A stretch of 64,000 bases of DNA from Cochleicola gelatinilyticus (GTDB taxonomy: Bacteria; Bacteroidota; Bacteroidia; Flavobacteriales; Flavobacteriaceae): contig NZ_LRXL01000026.1 of the NCBI RefSeq assembly GCF_001637325.1, positions 806,001-870,000 on the forward strand, read 5' to 3'. The notes below the pieces were generated by a model. It searched no databases, was not told where the DNA came from, and worked only from the letters and a program-made list of their open reading frames with translations. Position 1 is the stretch's first letter. Each line of letters opens with the position of its first letter. Position numbers and translations under genes: made by a program. Positions 9,054 to 18,060 of this stretch are shown here, in pieces.

Positions 9054-10559
9054 CTATTTATTTAAAGGCTGAAGTTGCTGCAATGCATCTGCGATCTTAC
9101 GATCGTTAGCCAATCTTGGGATCTTATTTTGTCCTCCCAATTTGCCCTGTGATTTCATGTACTGCTGAAAACTATCCTTTTTTAACGAAGTAATTTTTAA
9201 TTTCTGAAGCACTTTTCCGTCGATAAGGTCTTTGTAATATGAATTCTGTCGTTGCATCGAAGCGTCTATGGTTTCAATAATTGCTGCTACTTCTGAAGGT
9301 TCCTGTTCAAATTCAACCAACCATTCGTGGTAGGGCAGTTCGCCTTCTTTTGTATTGGTTTGAGGTGCTACCGTAAATTCTGAAATTGAAAAATTATACG
9401 CTTGTTGAGCCTCCTGCATCGCTTGTTCTACTTCTTTCCCAATAACATGTTCCCCAAATGCGGAGATAAAATGTTTAATACGCCCCGAAACAAGTACTCG
9501 ATATGGCTGTAAGGATGTGAATTGCACCGTATCGCCCACGTTATACGCCCATAGACCAGCGTTCGTTGAAACAATCATTACATAGTTCACATTTTTCTTT
9601 ACATCGCCTATAGTAAGCCGTATCGGGTTTTCGTCGAAAAAGGTAGTAGCTTCAATAAATTCATAGAAGATTCCACTATTTAGCTGAAGTAACATTCCTT
9701 TTTTATGTTGTGAATCTTGAAAAGCAAAAAACCCTTCACTTGCGGGATACAATTCGATACTAGGTACTTTTCTTCCTATTAATTTTTCAAACTTTACGCG
9801 ATAGGGTTCGTAATTAACTCCACCGTAAATAAAAAGTTCGAAATTGGGAAAAAGGGTTCCCACATTCTTTCCTGTGGCGGTTTTTAAGCGTTCAAAATAC
9901 ATTTGCACCCAGGAAGGAATTCCGCTAATTACCGTCATGTTTTCCTGCTTTGTTTCTTGAACAATAGCATCTACTTTGGTTTCCCAATCATCAATGCAAT
10001 TAGTTTCCCAGCTTGGCAATCTGTTCTTCTGAAGATAGCCCGGAACATAGTGTGCCACAATTCCAGAAAGTCTCCCTAATTTAATACCGTTCTTCTCGGT
10101 CATTTCTGGGCTTCCTTGTAAGAAGATCATTTTTCCATCCACGAAAGATGCATTGCCGGTTTCATGGATGTAACTTAAAATAGCATTTCTCGCGGCCTTT
10201 ATATGTGAAGGCATGGAGGCTTTTGTTAGCGGAATATATTTAGCGCCAGAGGTGGTTCCAGATGTCTTGGCAAAATACAGTGGTTTACCAGGCCAGAGAA
10301 TATCTGCTTCTCCCGCTACTACCCGTTCTACATATGGTTTTAAAGCTTCATAATCGCGAACAGGAACCTTTGCTGCAAATGCTTCAGTAGTGGTGATATT
10401 GGAAAAATCATGGTCTTTTCCGAAGGCAGTTTCCGAAGCCATAGAAAGCAATTCTCTAAAAACTTTTTGTTGCGTTTTTACAGGAGAATGGGACCAACGA
10501 TTCATGCGATTTACGACGAATTTGGCAAAAATTTTAGCGGCAACTGCTTTTAATGACAT
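9054..10559 (-). CDS. GH3 family acyl-adenylating protein
   Basis: This 501-residue protein belongs to the GH3 (auxin-responsive promoter) family, which in plants adenylates carboxylates and joins them to amino acids. The acyl-adenylate P-loop-like motif FAKTSGTTSGAKYIPLT lies at residues 97-112, the YPASEGFFAFQD motif near 275 and the hinge-type SGRIKHFISAFGEHV near 360, in the order expected for the ANL-like fold. Bacterial GH3 homologues are common in Bacteroidota, and their substrates are mostly unknown. The gene lies 6 bp after the M23 peptidase and 12 bp before the nucleosidase-like gene, suggesting one transcript. Family is firm; reaction partners are unknown. Confidence 0.85.
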   Translation of the reverse strand: MSLKAVAAKIFAKFVVNRMNRWSHSPVKTQQKVFRELLSMASETAFGKDHDFSNITTTEAFAAKVPVRDYEALKPYVERVVAGEADILWPGKPLYFAKTSGTTSGAKYIPLTKASMPSHIKAARNAILSYIHETGNASFVDGKMIFLQGSPEMTEKNGIKLGRLSGIVAHYVPGYLQKNRLPSWETNCIDDWETKVDAIVQETKQENMTVISGIPSWVQMYFERLKTATGKNVGTLFPNFELFIYGGVNYEPYRVKFEKLIGRKVPSIELYPASEGFFAFQDSQHKKGMLLQLNSGIFYEFIEATTFFDENPIRLTIGDVKKNVNYVMIVSTNAGLWAYNVGDTVQFTSLQPYRVLVSGRIKHFISAFGEHVIGKEVEQAMQEAQQAYNFSISEFTVAPQTNTKEGELPYHEWLVEFEQEPSEVAAIIETIDASMQRQNSYYKDLIDGKVLQKLKITSLKKDSFQQYMKSQGKLGGQNKIPRLANDRKIADALQQLQPLNK

Positions 10560-10565
10560 AGGTTA

Positions 10566-11438
10566 TTAATCAAAATCAATGAAATTAGTGGGGTCTACAG
10601 GGTATCCATCTCTCCAGATCTCAAAATGTAAGTGAGGTCCCGTGGTAAATTCTCCTGAGTTTCCTACTGAAGCAATTACTTCTCCCCCTTTTACAACCTC
10701 ACCCTGTTCTTTGCTTACGGAAGCATTGTGCTTATAAACCGTGAGAATGTTATTGGCGTGTTCTAAAATAATTACATTCCCGGTATCGGCAGTCCAACCC
10801 GCAAAAATTACAGTTCCGTCTGACGCTGCTTTAACGGGTGCATTTTTAACAGTTACTACATCGACAGCAAAATGCTTGTTTTTTGGATCGTAACCTTCAG
10901 AAATAGTTCCTTTTACTGGAGCAAACAAAACAAGATTTACAGCACCATTTCCTTCTGTTAACGGATTGTATTTGTCTTCTCTCGACACTTTCTCTCTAAG
11001 TAATGAATCTTGTCTTGAAGGCAGCAAATTTACCTGTGACGCTTCCAATTGTGCTGCCTCAAGGATCGAGTCTTTATTGAAATTAACGGTTTTAACGTCT
11101 CCTGTGAGTACTTTTCTTATAGAAGCTAGGTATTGTTCATTTACATTAATAATCTGTTGTAACGAGTCGGTTTTATAGGTAAGGTCGGTTGCTTTTTTCT
11201 TTAATGCGGTAGACGAATACCCTGGAATGTATTCCCGCAATGGAGAAAATGCGATTAAAAGGGTTGTGATTACAATTAGAAAGAGAGCAAAAATTGTACT
11301 GAATACAAATACATTTAATCGGTTTAATTTAAACGAAAAGCGCTCTTCGAAGGTGTCTTCATTTAGCACCACTAGACGATACTTATGCAGCAACTTCTTC
11401 TTTATCTTTTTTCTTCTCTTTTCTTTTGTTTTTGCCAT
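10566..11438 (-). CDS. M23 family peptidoglycan peptidase, membrane-anchored
   Basis: This 290-residue protein has a lysine-rich cytoplasmic N-terminus, one membrane helix at about residues 44-68, a coiled-coil-like periplasmic stretch, and a C-terminal LytM/M23 domain. The zinc motifs are present: HFAVDVV (H-x3-D) and GPHLHFEIW (HxH), with the second-domain GNVIILEHANN. Such proteins hydrolyse peptide cross-links in the cell wall or activate amidases. It is the first gene of the M23-GH3-nucleosidase-like operon, with a TAnnTTTG box 20 bp upstream of its ATG. All metal ligands look intact, so it is probably active. Confidence 0.9.
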   Translation of the reverse strand: MAKTKEKRRKKIKKKLLHKYRLVVLNEDTFEERFSFKLNRLNVFVFSTIFALFLIVITTLLIAFSPLREYIPGYSSTALKKKATDLTYKTDSLQQIINVNEQYLASIRKVLTGDVKTVNFNKDSILEAAQLEASQVNLLPSRQDSLLREKVSREDKYNPLTEGNGAVNLVLFAPVKGTISEGYDPKNKHFAVDVVTVKNAPVKAASDGTVIFAGWTADTGNVIILEHANNILTVYKHNASVSKEQGEVVKGGEVIASVGNSGEFTTGPHLHFEIWRDGYPVDPTNFIDFD

Positions 11439-11457
11439 GGTGCAAGGTTGCGTTTTA

Positions 11458-11465
11458 CAAATATA
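11458..11465 (-). promoter_or_regulatory. Bacteroidota -7 box for the M23/GH3 operon
   Basis: TATATTTG on the minus strand, ending 19 bases before the M23 peptidase ATG, matches the Bacteroidota sigma-ABfr consensus TAnnTTTG. I see no clear TTG at the -33 position. Confidence 0.5.
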
Positions 11466-11610
11466 ATTGAATTGGGATTACTACTTCAGAAATTGTGATT
11501 TGAAAATAGTAGCTACCAAACGATACTGGGCATTTATCCTATACTATTAGCATTATGCCATTCTATTACAGGAAGTCAATTTCAAAACGTAGTATGTGGC
11601 AAATTCTTGT

Positions 11611-11618
11611 TACCTTTG
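11611..11618 (+). promoter_or_regulatory. Bacteroidota -7 box for tatA
   Basis: TACCTTTG matches TAnnTTTG and ends 18 bases before the tatA ATG, a normal leader length in this phylum. No convincing -33 element is visible. Confidence 0.5.
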
Positions 11619-11636
11619 CGCTATAAATTTAAAATC

Positions 11637-11825
11637 ATGAATGCACTATTTATCCCATTGGCGATTGGTCCCTGGCAAATTGTATTAGTAGTTTTGGTTG
11701 TATTGCTTCTTTTTGGAGGTAGAAAAATACCCGAATTAATGCGTGGTCTTGGAAGTGGTATCAAAGAATTTAAAGATGCTTCAAAAGATGAATCGGAAGA
11801 AAAGAAAATTGATGAAACAAAATAA
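11637..11825 (+). CDS. tatA: Sec-independent protein translocase subunit TatA
   Basis: This 62-residue protein has the TatA plan: a short periplasmic N-terminus, a membrane helix ([20 protein letters not shown]) ending in the FGGRKIPEL hinge, an amphipathic helix ([12 protein letters not shown]) and a charged acidic tail. With TatC it exports folded proteins; tatC is not in this window. The ATG at 11637 is preferred over an upstream ATG at 11607 because the -7 promoter box overlaps the longer reading. The gene is monocistronic: it has its own promoter and is closed by a strong hairpin at 11851-11886. Confidence 0.93.
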   Translation: MNALFIPLAIGPWQIVLVVLVVLLLFGGRKIPELMRGLGSGIKEFKDASKDESEEKKIDETK

Positions 11826-11850
11826 GTTTCAGATAAAATCTATCTCATAA

Positions 11851-11886
11851 AAAAACCCGTTACTCTTAGGAATAACGGGTTTTTTT
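11851..11886. terminator. bidirectional Rho-independent terminator between tatA and the DUF4837 gene
   Basis: An 11-bp stem (AAAACCCGTTA / TAACGGGTTTT) with a short loop and a T run on both strands. It lies between convergent genes ending at 11825 (+) and 11900 (-), so it can serve both. Confidence 0.88.
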
Positions 11887-11899
11887 ACGTTAACTGTAA

Positions 11900-12877
11900 T
11901 TATTTTAGTTTTGTGGAAAGAAGAATAGATTCTAATTCGAATTGTAAATCCCGTTTCGAAACAGAAGGTGCATAACTAAAGCCTTCTAGTATTACATATC
12001 GATTGTTTTTCTCGTCGCGAACCGCATAATTTATAAAAGGTCCAGACATAAATTCGTCTTTTACTTCCCAAATTCCTTTCGTTTCGTACGCAAATTTCCC
12101 ATCGATCTCAGCATTAAACAAATACGGTGCGTAGGCTTCTTCAGTAATAAATTGACTGTCATCTTCTACAGGCAGTTGTTTGCCACCAATCGAATCTCTA
12201 ATTTTTATAATATCTCCAACAGCAGTACTATCGCTACTAATCATAGACAGAGGAACATCATACACGATTATATTTGTGGTTCCTGACTTTAAGTCTTTAC
12301 GTATCCAATAAAAATCATCGTTCGCTTTGGCAATGCGGTATGCAGAAGGAATTTTTAAAGTAACTCCTAATTGGTTTTCTATAGAGTCCAACTCTAAAAG
12401 AGAAACTCGGGTTCTTTTTTGACGTTCTTTTATTTCTGAAGTATGAAACGCATCAATGATGGCTTCATGATTTTCTTTTAACAGCTCGATAAGTTTTTCT
12501 TCGGAAGTAGCAGTAATTATGGCTCCCGTCTGGGGCTTCGCATATAAATCATGCACCAAGTTCACTTTGTTTTCTGTTCCGATGGTGGCATGTAAAAACA
12601 GACGGTATTTTCGAGCAAAATCGGTATACGTTGCTGGCGGCATCTGATTCATAGAGTACAATGGTTCCTCTTGTGGAAGTCCATCCACAGGGGCCGCAAA
12701 CTCGTTGCGAATTTCCTCTCCAACGGTGCCATTCCAGAGGTCGTTAGCAATAATAACTTGAAGGCTATTAATATTTCCCACCGATTTTGAAAGATAACTC
12801 GTGTCTCTTTTCCCGTTGGTTTCATTACAGGATATGAACGTAAGAAGCGATATCATCGCAATAAGAAATGGTTTCAT
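11900..12877 (-). CDS. DUF4837 family lipoprotein
   Basis: This 325-residue protein starts with a lipoprotein signal peptide; the lipobox is FISC near residue 17. The remainder matches my memory of the DUF4837 family of Bacteroidota, including the DLWNG and FYWIRKDLK segments. The function is unknown, and it is presumably anchored in the outer membrane or facing the periplasm. It begins 20 bp after the stop of the LysM transglycosylase, so the two are probably co-transcribed, which hints at a cell-envelope role. Confidence 0.75.
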   Translation of the reverse strand: MKPFLIAMISLLTFISCNETNGKRDTSYLSKSVGNINSLQVIIANDLWNGTVGEEIRNEFAAPVDGLPQEEPLYSMNQMPPATYTDFARKYRLFLHATIGTENKVNLVHDLYAKPQTGAIITATSEEKLIELLKENHEAIIDAFHTSEIKERQKRTRVSLLELDSIENQLGVTLKIPSAYRIAKANDDFYWIRKDLKSGTTNIIVYDVPLSMISSDSTAVGDIIKIRDSIGGKQLPVEDDSQFITEEAYAPYLFNAEIDGKFAYETKGIWEVKDEFMSGPFINYAVRDEKNNRYVILEGFSYAPSVSKRDLQFELESILLSTKLK

Positions 12878-12897
12878 GGAGTGTTTTTTTGGAGAAA

Positions 12898-14457
12898 TTA
12901 GCTTTTTGAAACTTTTAGCTTCATTCCCGGTTTAAGTTTGTTACCACTAATATCGTTCCAATTTTTTAAATTTTGAACGGTAACACCAGGAAATTTTTTA
13001 GAAATACTCCACAATGAGTCTCCACTACGTACTGTATATGAGGCTTTCGCACTACTCGAACTTGTCGTGGAAGATTTACTCTTAGTTGTCGCAACTGGCT
13101 TTCTTGGGTGAATCGTTAAACGCTGTCCAATCTTTAAGCGATTGCTTCGTAGTCCATTCCACCGTTTAATCTGGCTTACAGAAACACCATATTTTTCAGC
13201 AATCTTTCCTAAAAAATCTCCACTTCTAACCCGATATCGTATCTGGTCTTTCGAAACTAATAATTCTGGAAGCGGTTTTTCTTTTTTATTGAACTCCTTT
13301 TCAGCATAGGCATAGATAGCACTTTCATTAGCTACAAATTTTCCTATAATATCAACTGGTAACCGAAGTATCATTGTTTCATTTTCTAAAACAGGTATAA
13401 TTCCTAATTTGTATGATGGATTTAAAAACTCTAATTCAGCTTTGTCTAAACTCGCTACGGTTGCGATTTGATCTAAACTAATTTGTTTTTTTACATGTAT
13501 GGTATCTGTTGCGATATACGGTATACGTGGACCATGACTTTTAAAACCGTGTTCTTCTGCGTATTCAAAAATGTACATGGTAGCTAAAAAAGCAGGAACA
13601 TAACCAGCCGTTTCACGTGGAAGATGGGTACGAAGATTCCAATAATTGGTACGTCCTCCAGAACGGCGAATCGCTTTTGAAACATTCCCTGGACCCGAGT
13701 TATATGCCGCTAATGCCAGATCCCAATCATTAAAACTTTTATATAGTGAGTTTAAATATTTACATGCAGCTTCGGTAGCAAGAATGGGGTCACTACGTTG
13801 GTCTACATACGAATTTACATCCAATCCAAACATCTTTCCGGTAGCAAACATAAACTGCCAAAGTCCTGTTGCCCCAACTCTTGAGCGAGCTCTTGGATTT
13901 AATGCAGATTCTACAATAGCGAGATATTTCATTTCTAGTGGCAATCCCTGTTTGTCGAGTTCTTGTTCGAACATGGGAAAATAATAATCGCTTAAAGCCA
14001 TTAACTTACCCAGACTTTGTCGTCTGTTCTTCAAATATCCTCGAATTACGTTTTCGAGCGATGGATTGTATTCAACATTAAATGGGGTTCGTGCATTAAG
14101 TGCTTCTAGTCGTTGTTTAAGAACTTCAGTGGGTAATTCTTCGTAAGGAACTACGTCGTAAGTTGCATTAGTAACACTTCCGTAAACTTCTTCAAAAAGA
14201 TCGTTATTGTATAATTGCTTAAGCCAAATACTATCATATTTTCTGGCATTTGCCATATCTTCAAGTACAATGACTGTGGTATCTTTAAGTTGGGTTGCCA
14301 CCACTTTTTCGGGCAAATCTGACGAAATTTTTTGAACCTTTATCGAATCCACAATTTGAATATGCTGTGGTTGGATCGCTTCTGTTTGTGGCGTTTCCTG
14401 CGCATGTAAAGTGGTACAAGAAATTAAAAATAAAAAGAATGTTTGTTTGAAAGTCAT
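12898..14457 (-). CDS. membrane-bound lytic murein transglycosylase, MltD-like, with LysM repeats
   Basis: This secreted enzyme cleaves peptidoglycan glycan strands to anhydro-muropeptides. From the ATG at 14457 (or 14463) the protein starts with a clean signal peptide (MTFKQTFFLFLISCTTLHAQ); a longer TTG reading to 14523 adds an unlikely basic extension. The SLT catalytic domain lies in the middle: the catalytic Glu in AIVESALNPRARSRVGATGLWQ-type context, then the Y-N-S-G-P-G motif (LALAAYNSGPGNV). Two LysM domains (RYRVRSGDFLGKIAEKYGV and SYTVRSGDSLWSISKKF) end the protein and bind glycan. It sits between pgk and the DUF4837 lipoprotein gene, all on the minus strand. Confidence 0.9.
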   Translation of the reverse strand: MTFKQTFFLFLISCTTLHAQETPQTEAIQPQHIQIVDSIKVQKISSDLPEKVVATQLKDTTVIVLEDMANARKYDSIWLKQLYNNDLFEEVYGSVTNATYDVVPYEELPTEVLKQRLEALNARTPFNVEYNPSLENVIRGYLKNRRQSLGKLMALSDYYFPMFEQELDKQGLPLEMKYLAIVESALNPRARSRVGATGLWQFMFATGKMFGLDVNSYVDQRSDPILATEAACKYLNSLYKSFNDWDLALAAYNSGPGNVSKAIRRSGGRTNYWNLRTHLPRETAGYVPAFLATMYIFEYAEEHGFKSHGPRIPYIATDTIHVKKQISLDQIATVASLDKAELEFLNPSYKLGIIPVLENETMILRLPVDIIGKFVANESAIYAYAEKEFNKKEKPLPELLVSKDQIRYRVRSGDFLGKIAEKYGVSVSQIKRWNGLRSNRLKIGQRLTIHPRKPVATTKSKSSTTSSSSAKASYTVRSGDSLWSISKKFPGVTVQNLKNWNDISGNKLKPGMKLKVSKS

Positions 14458-14561
14458 GAGCATACAACGGGGATATCTTCTAAAAAATTTTCTTAAAAAT
14501 ACATAAATGGACCGAATAGACAATAATTTAACACATTTGGGGTGTTGTTGTCTCTGTTGGG

Positions 14562-15749
14562 TTATTCTGTAAGAGCTTCAATACCAGGTAAACTTTTACC
14601 TTCTAGCATTTCTAACATGGCTCCTCCTCCTGTAGAAACATAGCTTACTTTATCTGCAAAATTAAACTGTTTTACAGCTGCTACAGAATCTCCTCCTCCT
14701 ACAAGAGAGAAAGCACCATTTCTAGTAGCGTCTACAATTGCATTACCTAATGCAATGGTTCCTTTAGCAAAGGGTTCCATTTCAAAAACCCCTACGGGCC
14801 CATTCCATAGAATAGTCTTTGATTGAGAAATTACTTCAGCAAAAGTTCTATTTGTTTCTGGTCCTACATCCAGCCCCATCCAACCTTCTGGAATTGCGTC
14901 TGCAGCATCTACTTCGGTACTAGCAAATTCAGAAAAGCTATTGGCTGCAATAACATCAATAGGAAGGTGAACAGTTACATTTTTTTCTTTAGCTAATTTT
15001 AAAATTTCAAGAGCAACATCTTGTTTATCATCTTCCACTAAAGAACCACCTACATTGCCACCCTTTGCTTTTATAAATGTAAAAGCCATTCCACCACCAA
15101 TAATTAAATGGTCTACAGTGTCAAGTATATTTTCAATGATTGTAATTTTAGAGGAAACTTTTGCCCCTCCAATAATAGCTGTTATAGGCCTGTTATTATC
15201 CTTTAACACCTTGTTAACGTTCTGTATTTCAGACTCTAGCAATAAACCGACGCATTTGTTATCGGGAAAGAAATTAGCTATTATAGCAGTAGAAGCATGT
15301 GCTCTGTGAGCTGTTCCAAATGCATCATTAATATATATATCGCCTAGTTTAGAAAGCTTTTTAGCAAACTCACTATCTCCCTTGGTTTCCTCTTCATAAT
15401 AACGAAGGTTTTCTAATAGTAATACCTCTCCTGGCTTTAGCTCTGCCACAGCATTCTCCGCAATTTCACCTACACTGTCGGATACAAATTTAACCTGTAA
15501 CCCTAAAATTTCACGTACTTCTTTAATTATATGTTCTAATGAAAACTCTGCTTCTTTATTTTTAGGGCGTCCTAAGTGCGACATTAATACACAGCTTCCT
15601 CCATCTTCTAATACTTTAATGATGGTTGGCTTAGCCGCTTCTATCCGAGTGCTGTCTGTTACATTAAAATCTGTATCTAATGGAACATTAAAATCTACAC
15701 GGATTAGCGCCTTTTTATTATTAAAATTGAAGTCATTTACTGTTTTCAT
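14562..15749 (-). CDS. pgk: phosphoglycerate kinase
   Basis: This 395-residue glycolytic enzyme transfers phosphate between 1,3-bisphosphoglycerate and ADP. The substrate-binding RVDFNVPLD (about 17-25), SHLGRP (about 59-64), the hinge segments and the C-terminal GGGDSVAAV nucleotide motif are all present, and the length is normal. It has its own TATATTTG box just upstream and probably heads a run with the transglycosylase and DUF4837 genes, although the 100-bp gap after it could hold another promoter. It is divergent from holB. Confidence 0.97.
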   Translation of the reverse strand: MKTVNDFNFNNKKALIRVDFNVPLDTDFNVTDSTRIEAAKPTIIKVLEDGGSCVLMSHLGRPKNKEAEFSLEHIIKEVREILGLQVKFVSDSVGEIAENAVAELKPGEVLLLENLRYYEEETKGDSEFAKKLSKLGDIYINDAFGTAHRAHASTAIIANFFPDNKCVGLLLESEIQNVNKVLKDNNRPITAIIGGAKVSSKITIIENILDTVDHLIIGGGMAFTFIKAKGGNVGGSLVEDDKQDVALEILKLAKEKNVTVHLPIDVIAANSFSEFASTEVDAADAIPEGWMGLDVGPETNRTFAEVISQSKTILWNGPVGVFEMEPFAKGTIALGNAIVDATRNGAFSLVGGGDSVAAVKQFNFADKVSYVSTGGGAMLEMLEGKSLPGIEALTE

Positions 15750-15767
15750 AGCTCAAATTTTCAGTGA

Positions 15768-15775
15768 CAAATATA
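15768..15775 (-). promoter_or_regulatory. Bacteroidota -7 box for pgk
   Basis: TATATTTG on the minus strand, 18 bases before the pgk ATG, matches TAnnTTTG. The -33 element is not clear. Confidence 0.55.
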
Positions 15776-15846
15776 GCTAAAATAAGTATTTCACAGGGGA
15801 AGATGGTTACTAACTAACTGCATCATTTTTGAAGGTAAAATTTGTG

Positions 15847-15854
15847 TAGTTTTG
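15847..15854 (+). promoter_or_regulatory. -7 box placed almost on the holB start codon
   Basis: TAGTTTTG fits TAnnTTTG, and only 3 bases (CGT) separate it from the holB ATG. If used, transcription would start at or next to the A of the ATG, giving a leaderless mRNA. Confidence 0.45.
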
Positions 15855-15857
15855 CGT

Positions 15858-17003
15858 ATGGATTTTTCTGAAATTGCCGGACAAGTACACCTAAAAGCAC
15901 ATTTGCTTAAGACCATCGAAAATGGTCGTATTCCACACGCACAATTATTTGTAGGTAATGCAGGCAGTGGTCTATTGCCAATGGCGATTGCCTATGCTCG
16001 TGAATTACTATGTAGTGAAGCTAATACGGCCGAAAAAAAGGAGCTCTGTGCTAAAAAAATAGATAAACTTGCACACCCAGATCTTCACTTTGTATATCCA
16101 GTAAACACAAGTTCTGTAGCAAAAAAGAACGCTATTTCGGTACATTATACCGAAGAATGGAGAAAATTCGTTCAAACCAACCCGTATGCTTCTTTATTTG
16201 AATGGCTTCAATCGCTTGGAATTGAAAAAAAACAAGGTAACATTAGTAAATTTGAAGCAGAAGATATTGCAAAGCGGCTTTCACTAAAATCGTATGAGGG
16301 TGGATCGAAGGTTCTCATCATGTGGATGGCAGATAAAATGAATACTGAGTGCGCTAATAAAATTCTTAAATTAGTCGAGGAACCACCCAAAAAAACAATA
16401 TTGCTCTTATTAACTGAACATGAAGAACAAATTATTACGACCATTCGTTCCCGGTGTCAGACATTAAATTTCCCATTGCTTTCAGAAGAAAATATTTCAA
16501 CAACACTCGTAAAAAATCACAACATAAAGGAAAGTATAGCCCGTACCATTAGCCGTCAATCAAACGGAGATCTCAATAAAGCGCTTCAATTTATATCTAA
16601 TGAAGGAGATGATTTACAATTTGAGAAATGGTTTATCGATTGGGTACGTACAGCGTTTAAAGCAAAAGGAAATAAAAAAGCTATTAATGATTTGTTACAA
16701 TGGAGTGAGACATTAGCGAGTCAAGGAAGAGAAACACAGAAAAAATTTCTTTCGTACTGCATGGAAACTTTTCGACAAGCGTTATTAAAAAACTATAAAG
16801 CAGATTCTTTATTGTTTTTCTACGCAGTTGATGAAAAATTTTCTATTGAAAAGTTTGCCCCATTTATTCATCAAAATAATATTTTCGAAATAGATACAGC
16901 ATTACAAGACGCATCGTATCACATTGAAAGAAACGGAAACGGAAAATTAATATTTACAGATCTTTCAATTCAATTAACGAGGCTAATTCACAAACCAGAA
17001 TAA
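15858..17003 (+). CDS. holB: DNA polymerase III delta-prime subunit (HolB)
   Basis: This 381-residue protein is a clamp-loader subunit. It opens with the AAA+ type phrase FSEIAGQVHLKAHLLKTIE and IPHAQLFVG, and carries the NILKLVEEPPKKT and TIRSRCQ (sensor/arginine) motifs of delta-prime. The usual zinc-binding cysteines are not obvious apart from scattered Cys residues near 55-70, and the P-loop is degenerate (VGNAGSGLL), as is normal for the non-ATPase delta-prime. The ATG at 15858 is used; the extended TTG start at 15852 lies inside the probable promoter. It is transcribed alone, divergent from pgk. Confidence 0.88.
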   Translation: MDFSEIAGQVHLKAHLLKTIENGRIPHAQLFVGNAGSGLLPMAIAYARELLCSEANTAEKKELCAKKIDKLAHPDLHFVYPVNTSSVAKKNAISVHYTEEWRKFVQTNPYASLFEWLQSLGIEKKQGNISKFEAEDIAKRLSLKSYEGGSKVLIMWMADKMNTECANKILKLVEEPPKKTILLLLTEHEEQIITTIRSRCQTLNFPLLSEENISTTLVKNHNIKESIARTISRQSNGDLNKALQFISNEGDDLQFEKWFIDWVRTAFKAKGNKKAINDLLQWSETLASQGRETQKKFLSYCMETFRQALLKNYKADSLLFFYAVDEKFSIEKFAPFIHQNNIFEIDTALQDASYHIERNGNGKLIFTDLSIQLTRLIHKPE

Positions 17004-17152
17004 TTATAATTAAATTTTATTAATTAAATAAACTCTTATAAATGATTTCTATATAAAAGACGTCATTTACACCGCCCCTAAGAGCGTTTATTAGTTTTTC
17101 CTATATATCACCAAGTAATTTACTTAGAAACCCCTCAAATAGCTTTAAAACG

Positions 17153-17986
17153 CTATTCCACTCTTCTGAAGATGTAAATAAGAGAAGAATACTCTTTAGA
17201 ACGCCAAGCGAGTATATTAGACCATAGTCCTATGAAGATGGCGCGAATTGAAAATCTGGAATTAGATTTATGTTTTTCTGAAAGCAAGCTCACATAAAAA
17301 GAATCGAAAATCATGGGCAATGATTTTTTATACTTAATATTTTTTGAAAATAATTGCTTCATAGAGTTTCTTGAAAAGTGCCACAAATGTCTTGGCACGT
17401 CAAAAGCAGCCCAATACATTTTATAGAATTTCGCATCGTACGAATTAAAATTAGGAACCGCAATAATGACACTTCCCCCTGGTCGGACCAGATGTTCGAT
17501 TTTTTGTAATGTAGCGTCTAAATCTGGCAGGTGCTCTAAAACATGCCAAAGCGTAATAATATCATATTGTTTTTTGGGAAGTGAATCGAATGTAGAAAGT
17601 AAATCAATTCCCTTTTCGTTTGCCAGCCTTCGTGCATTTTTATTAGGCTCAATTCCGTCTATTTCCCAATTACTATTTTTTGCTACTTTTAAAAAATCTC
17701 CTGTCCCTGCTCCAATATCTAAAAGTGTTCCGTTACCTCCATTTAGATTTTGAATTAATTTTAATTTTTTCTTTAGAGCATATTTCTTTACCGTTTGATA
17801 TAAAAAAGACACCAATCCCTTGTCCTCATCAGTATGAGAAATATAGGCATCACTATTGTAATATTTTTCAAGTTCAGTGAGTTTAGGTTGCGGAGATGTT
17901 ACCAGCATTTCTCTTTCTGTATTGTATAATAATTCGAAATACTCCCCAGTTACTAAGTGATCTTTAACTTTCAATTTTGAATGCAT
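17153..17986 (-). CDS. class I SAM-dependent methyltransferase
   Basis: This 277-residue protein has a methyltransferase domain with motif I LLDIGAGTGDFL (about residue 86-97 region), the acidic GIEPN loop, and motif IV ITLWHVLEHLPD, matching the Methyltransf_23 group. A C-terminal segment of about 60 residues, rich in basic and aromatic residues, follows. It starts best at the ATG at 17986; a TTG five codons upstream is possible. It lies 75 bp after mnmG, with a parS site in the gap. The substrate is unknown; this group often acts on small molecules, lipids or glycans, and nothing here narrows it. Confidence 0.8.
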   Translation of the reverse strand: MHSKLKVKDHLVTGEYFELLYNTEREMLVTSPQPKLTELEKYYNSDAYISHTDEDKGLVSFLYQTVKKYALKKKLKLIQNLNGGNGTLLDIGAGTGDFLKVAKNSNWEIDGIEPNKNARRLANEKGIDLLSTFDSLPKKQYDIITLWHVLEHLPDLDATLQKIEHLVRPGGSVIIAVPNFNSYDAKFYKMYWAAFDVPRHLWHFSRNSMKQLFSKNIKYKKSLPMIFDSFYVSLLSEKHKSNSRFSIRAIFIGLWSNILAWRSKEYSSLIYIFRRVE

Positions 17987-18039
17987 TACAGTCCGTGCCA
18001 ATGATATAATTTATAGTTTTAAAAAACAGTAGGTGAAAA

Positions 18040-18055
18040 TGTTCCACGTGAAACA
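18040..18055. other. parS-like ParB-binding site, downstream of mnmG
   Basis: The 16-mer TGTTCCACGTGAAACA differs from the bacterial parS consensus TGTTTCACGTGAAACA at one position. It lies in the gap between mnmG and the methyltransferase gene. ParB binds such sites near the replication origin to build the partition complex. A second site lies 1.9 kb away on the other side of mnmG, which makes a chance match unlikely. Confidence 0.85.
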
Positions 18056-18060
18056 ACTTT

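Noticed and set aside
13609-13624. CGTTTCACGTGGAAGA, a third parS-like word
   Set aside because: It has three mismatches from the consensus and lies inside the transglycosylase coding sequence, so it is probably chance.
17027-17102. Imperfect inverted repeat AATAAACTCTTA ... TAAGAGCGTTTATT between holB and the methyltransferase gene
   Set aside because: The loop is about 50 bases and the stem has a bulge; it may be a weak terminator but the evidence is too thin to call.
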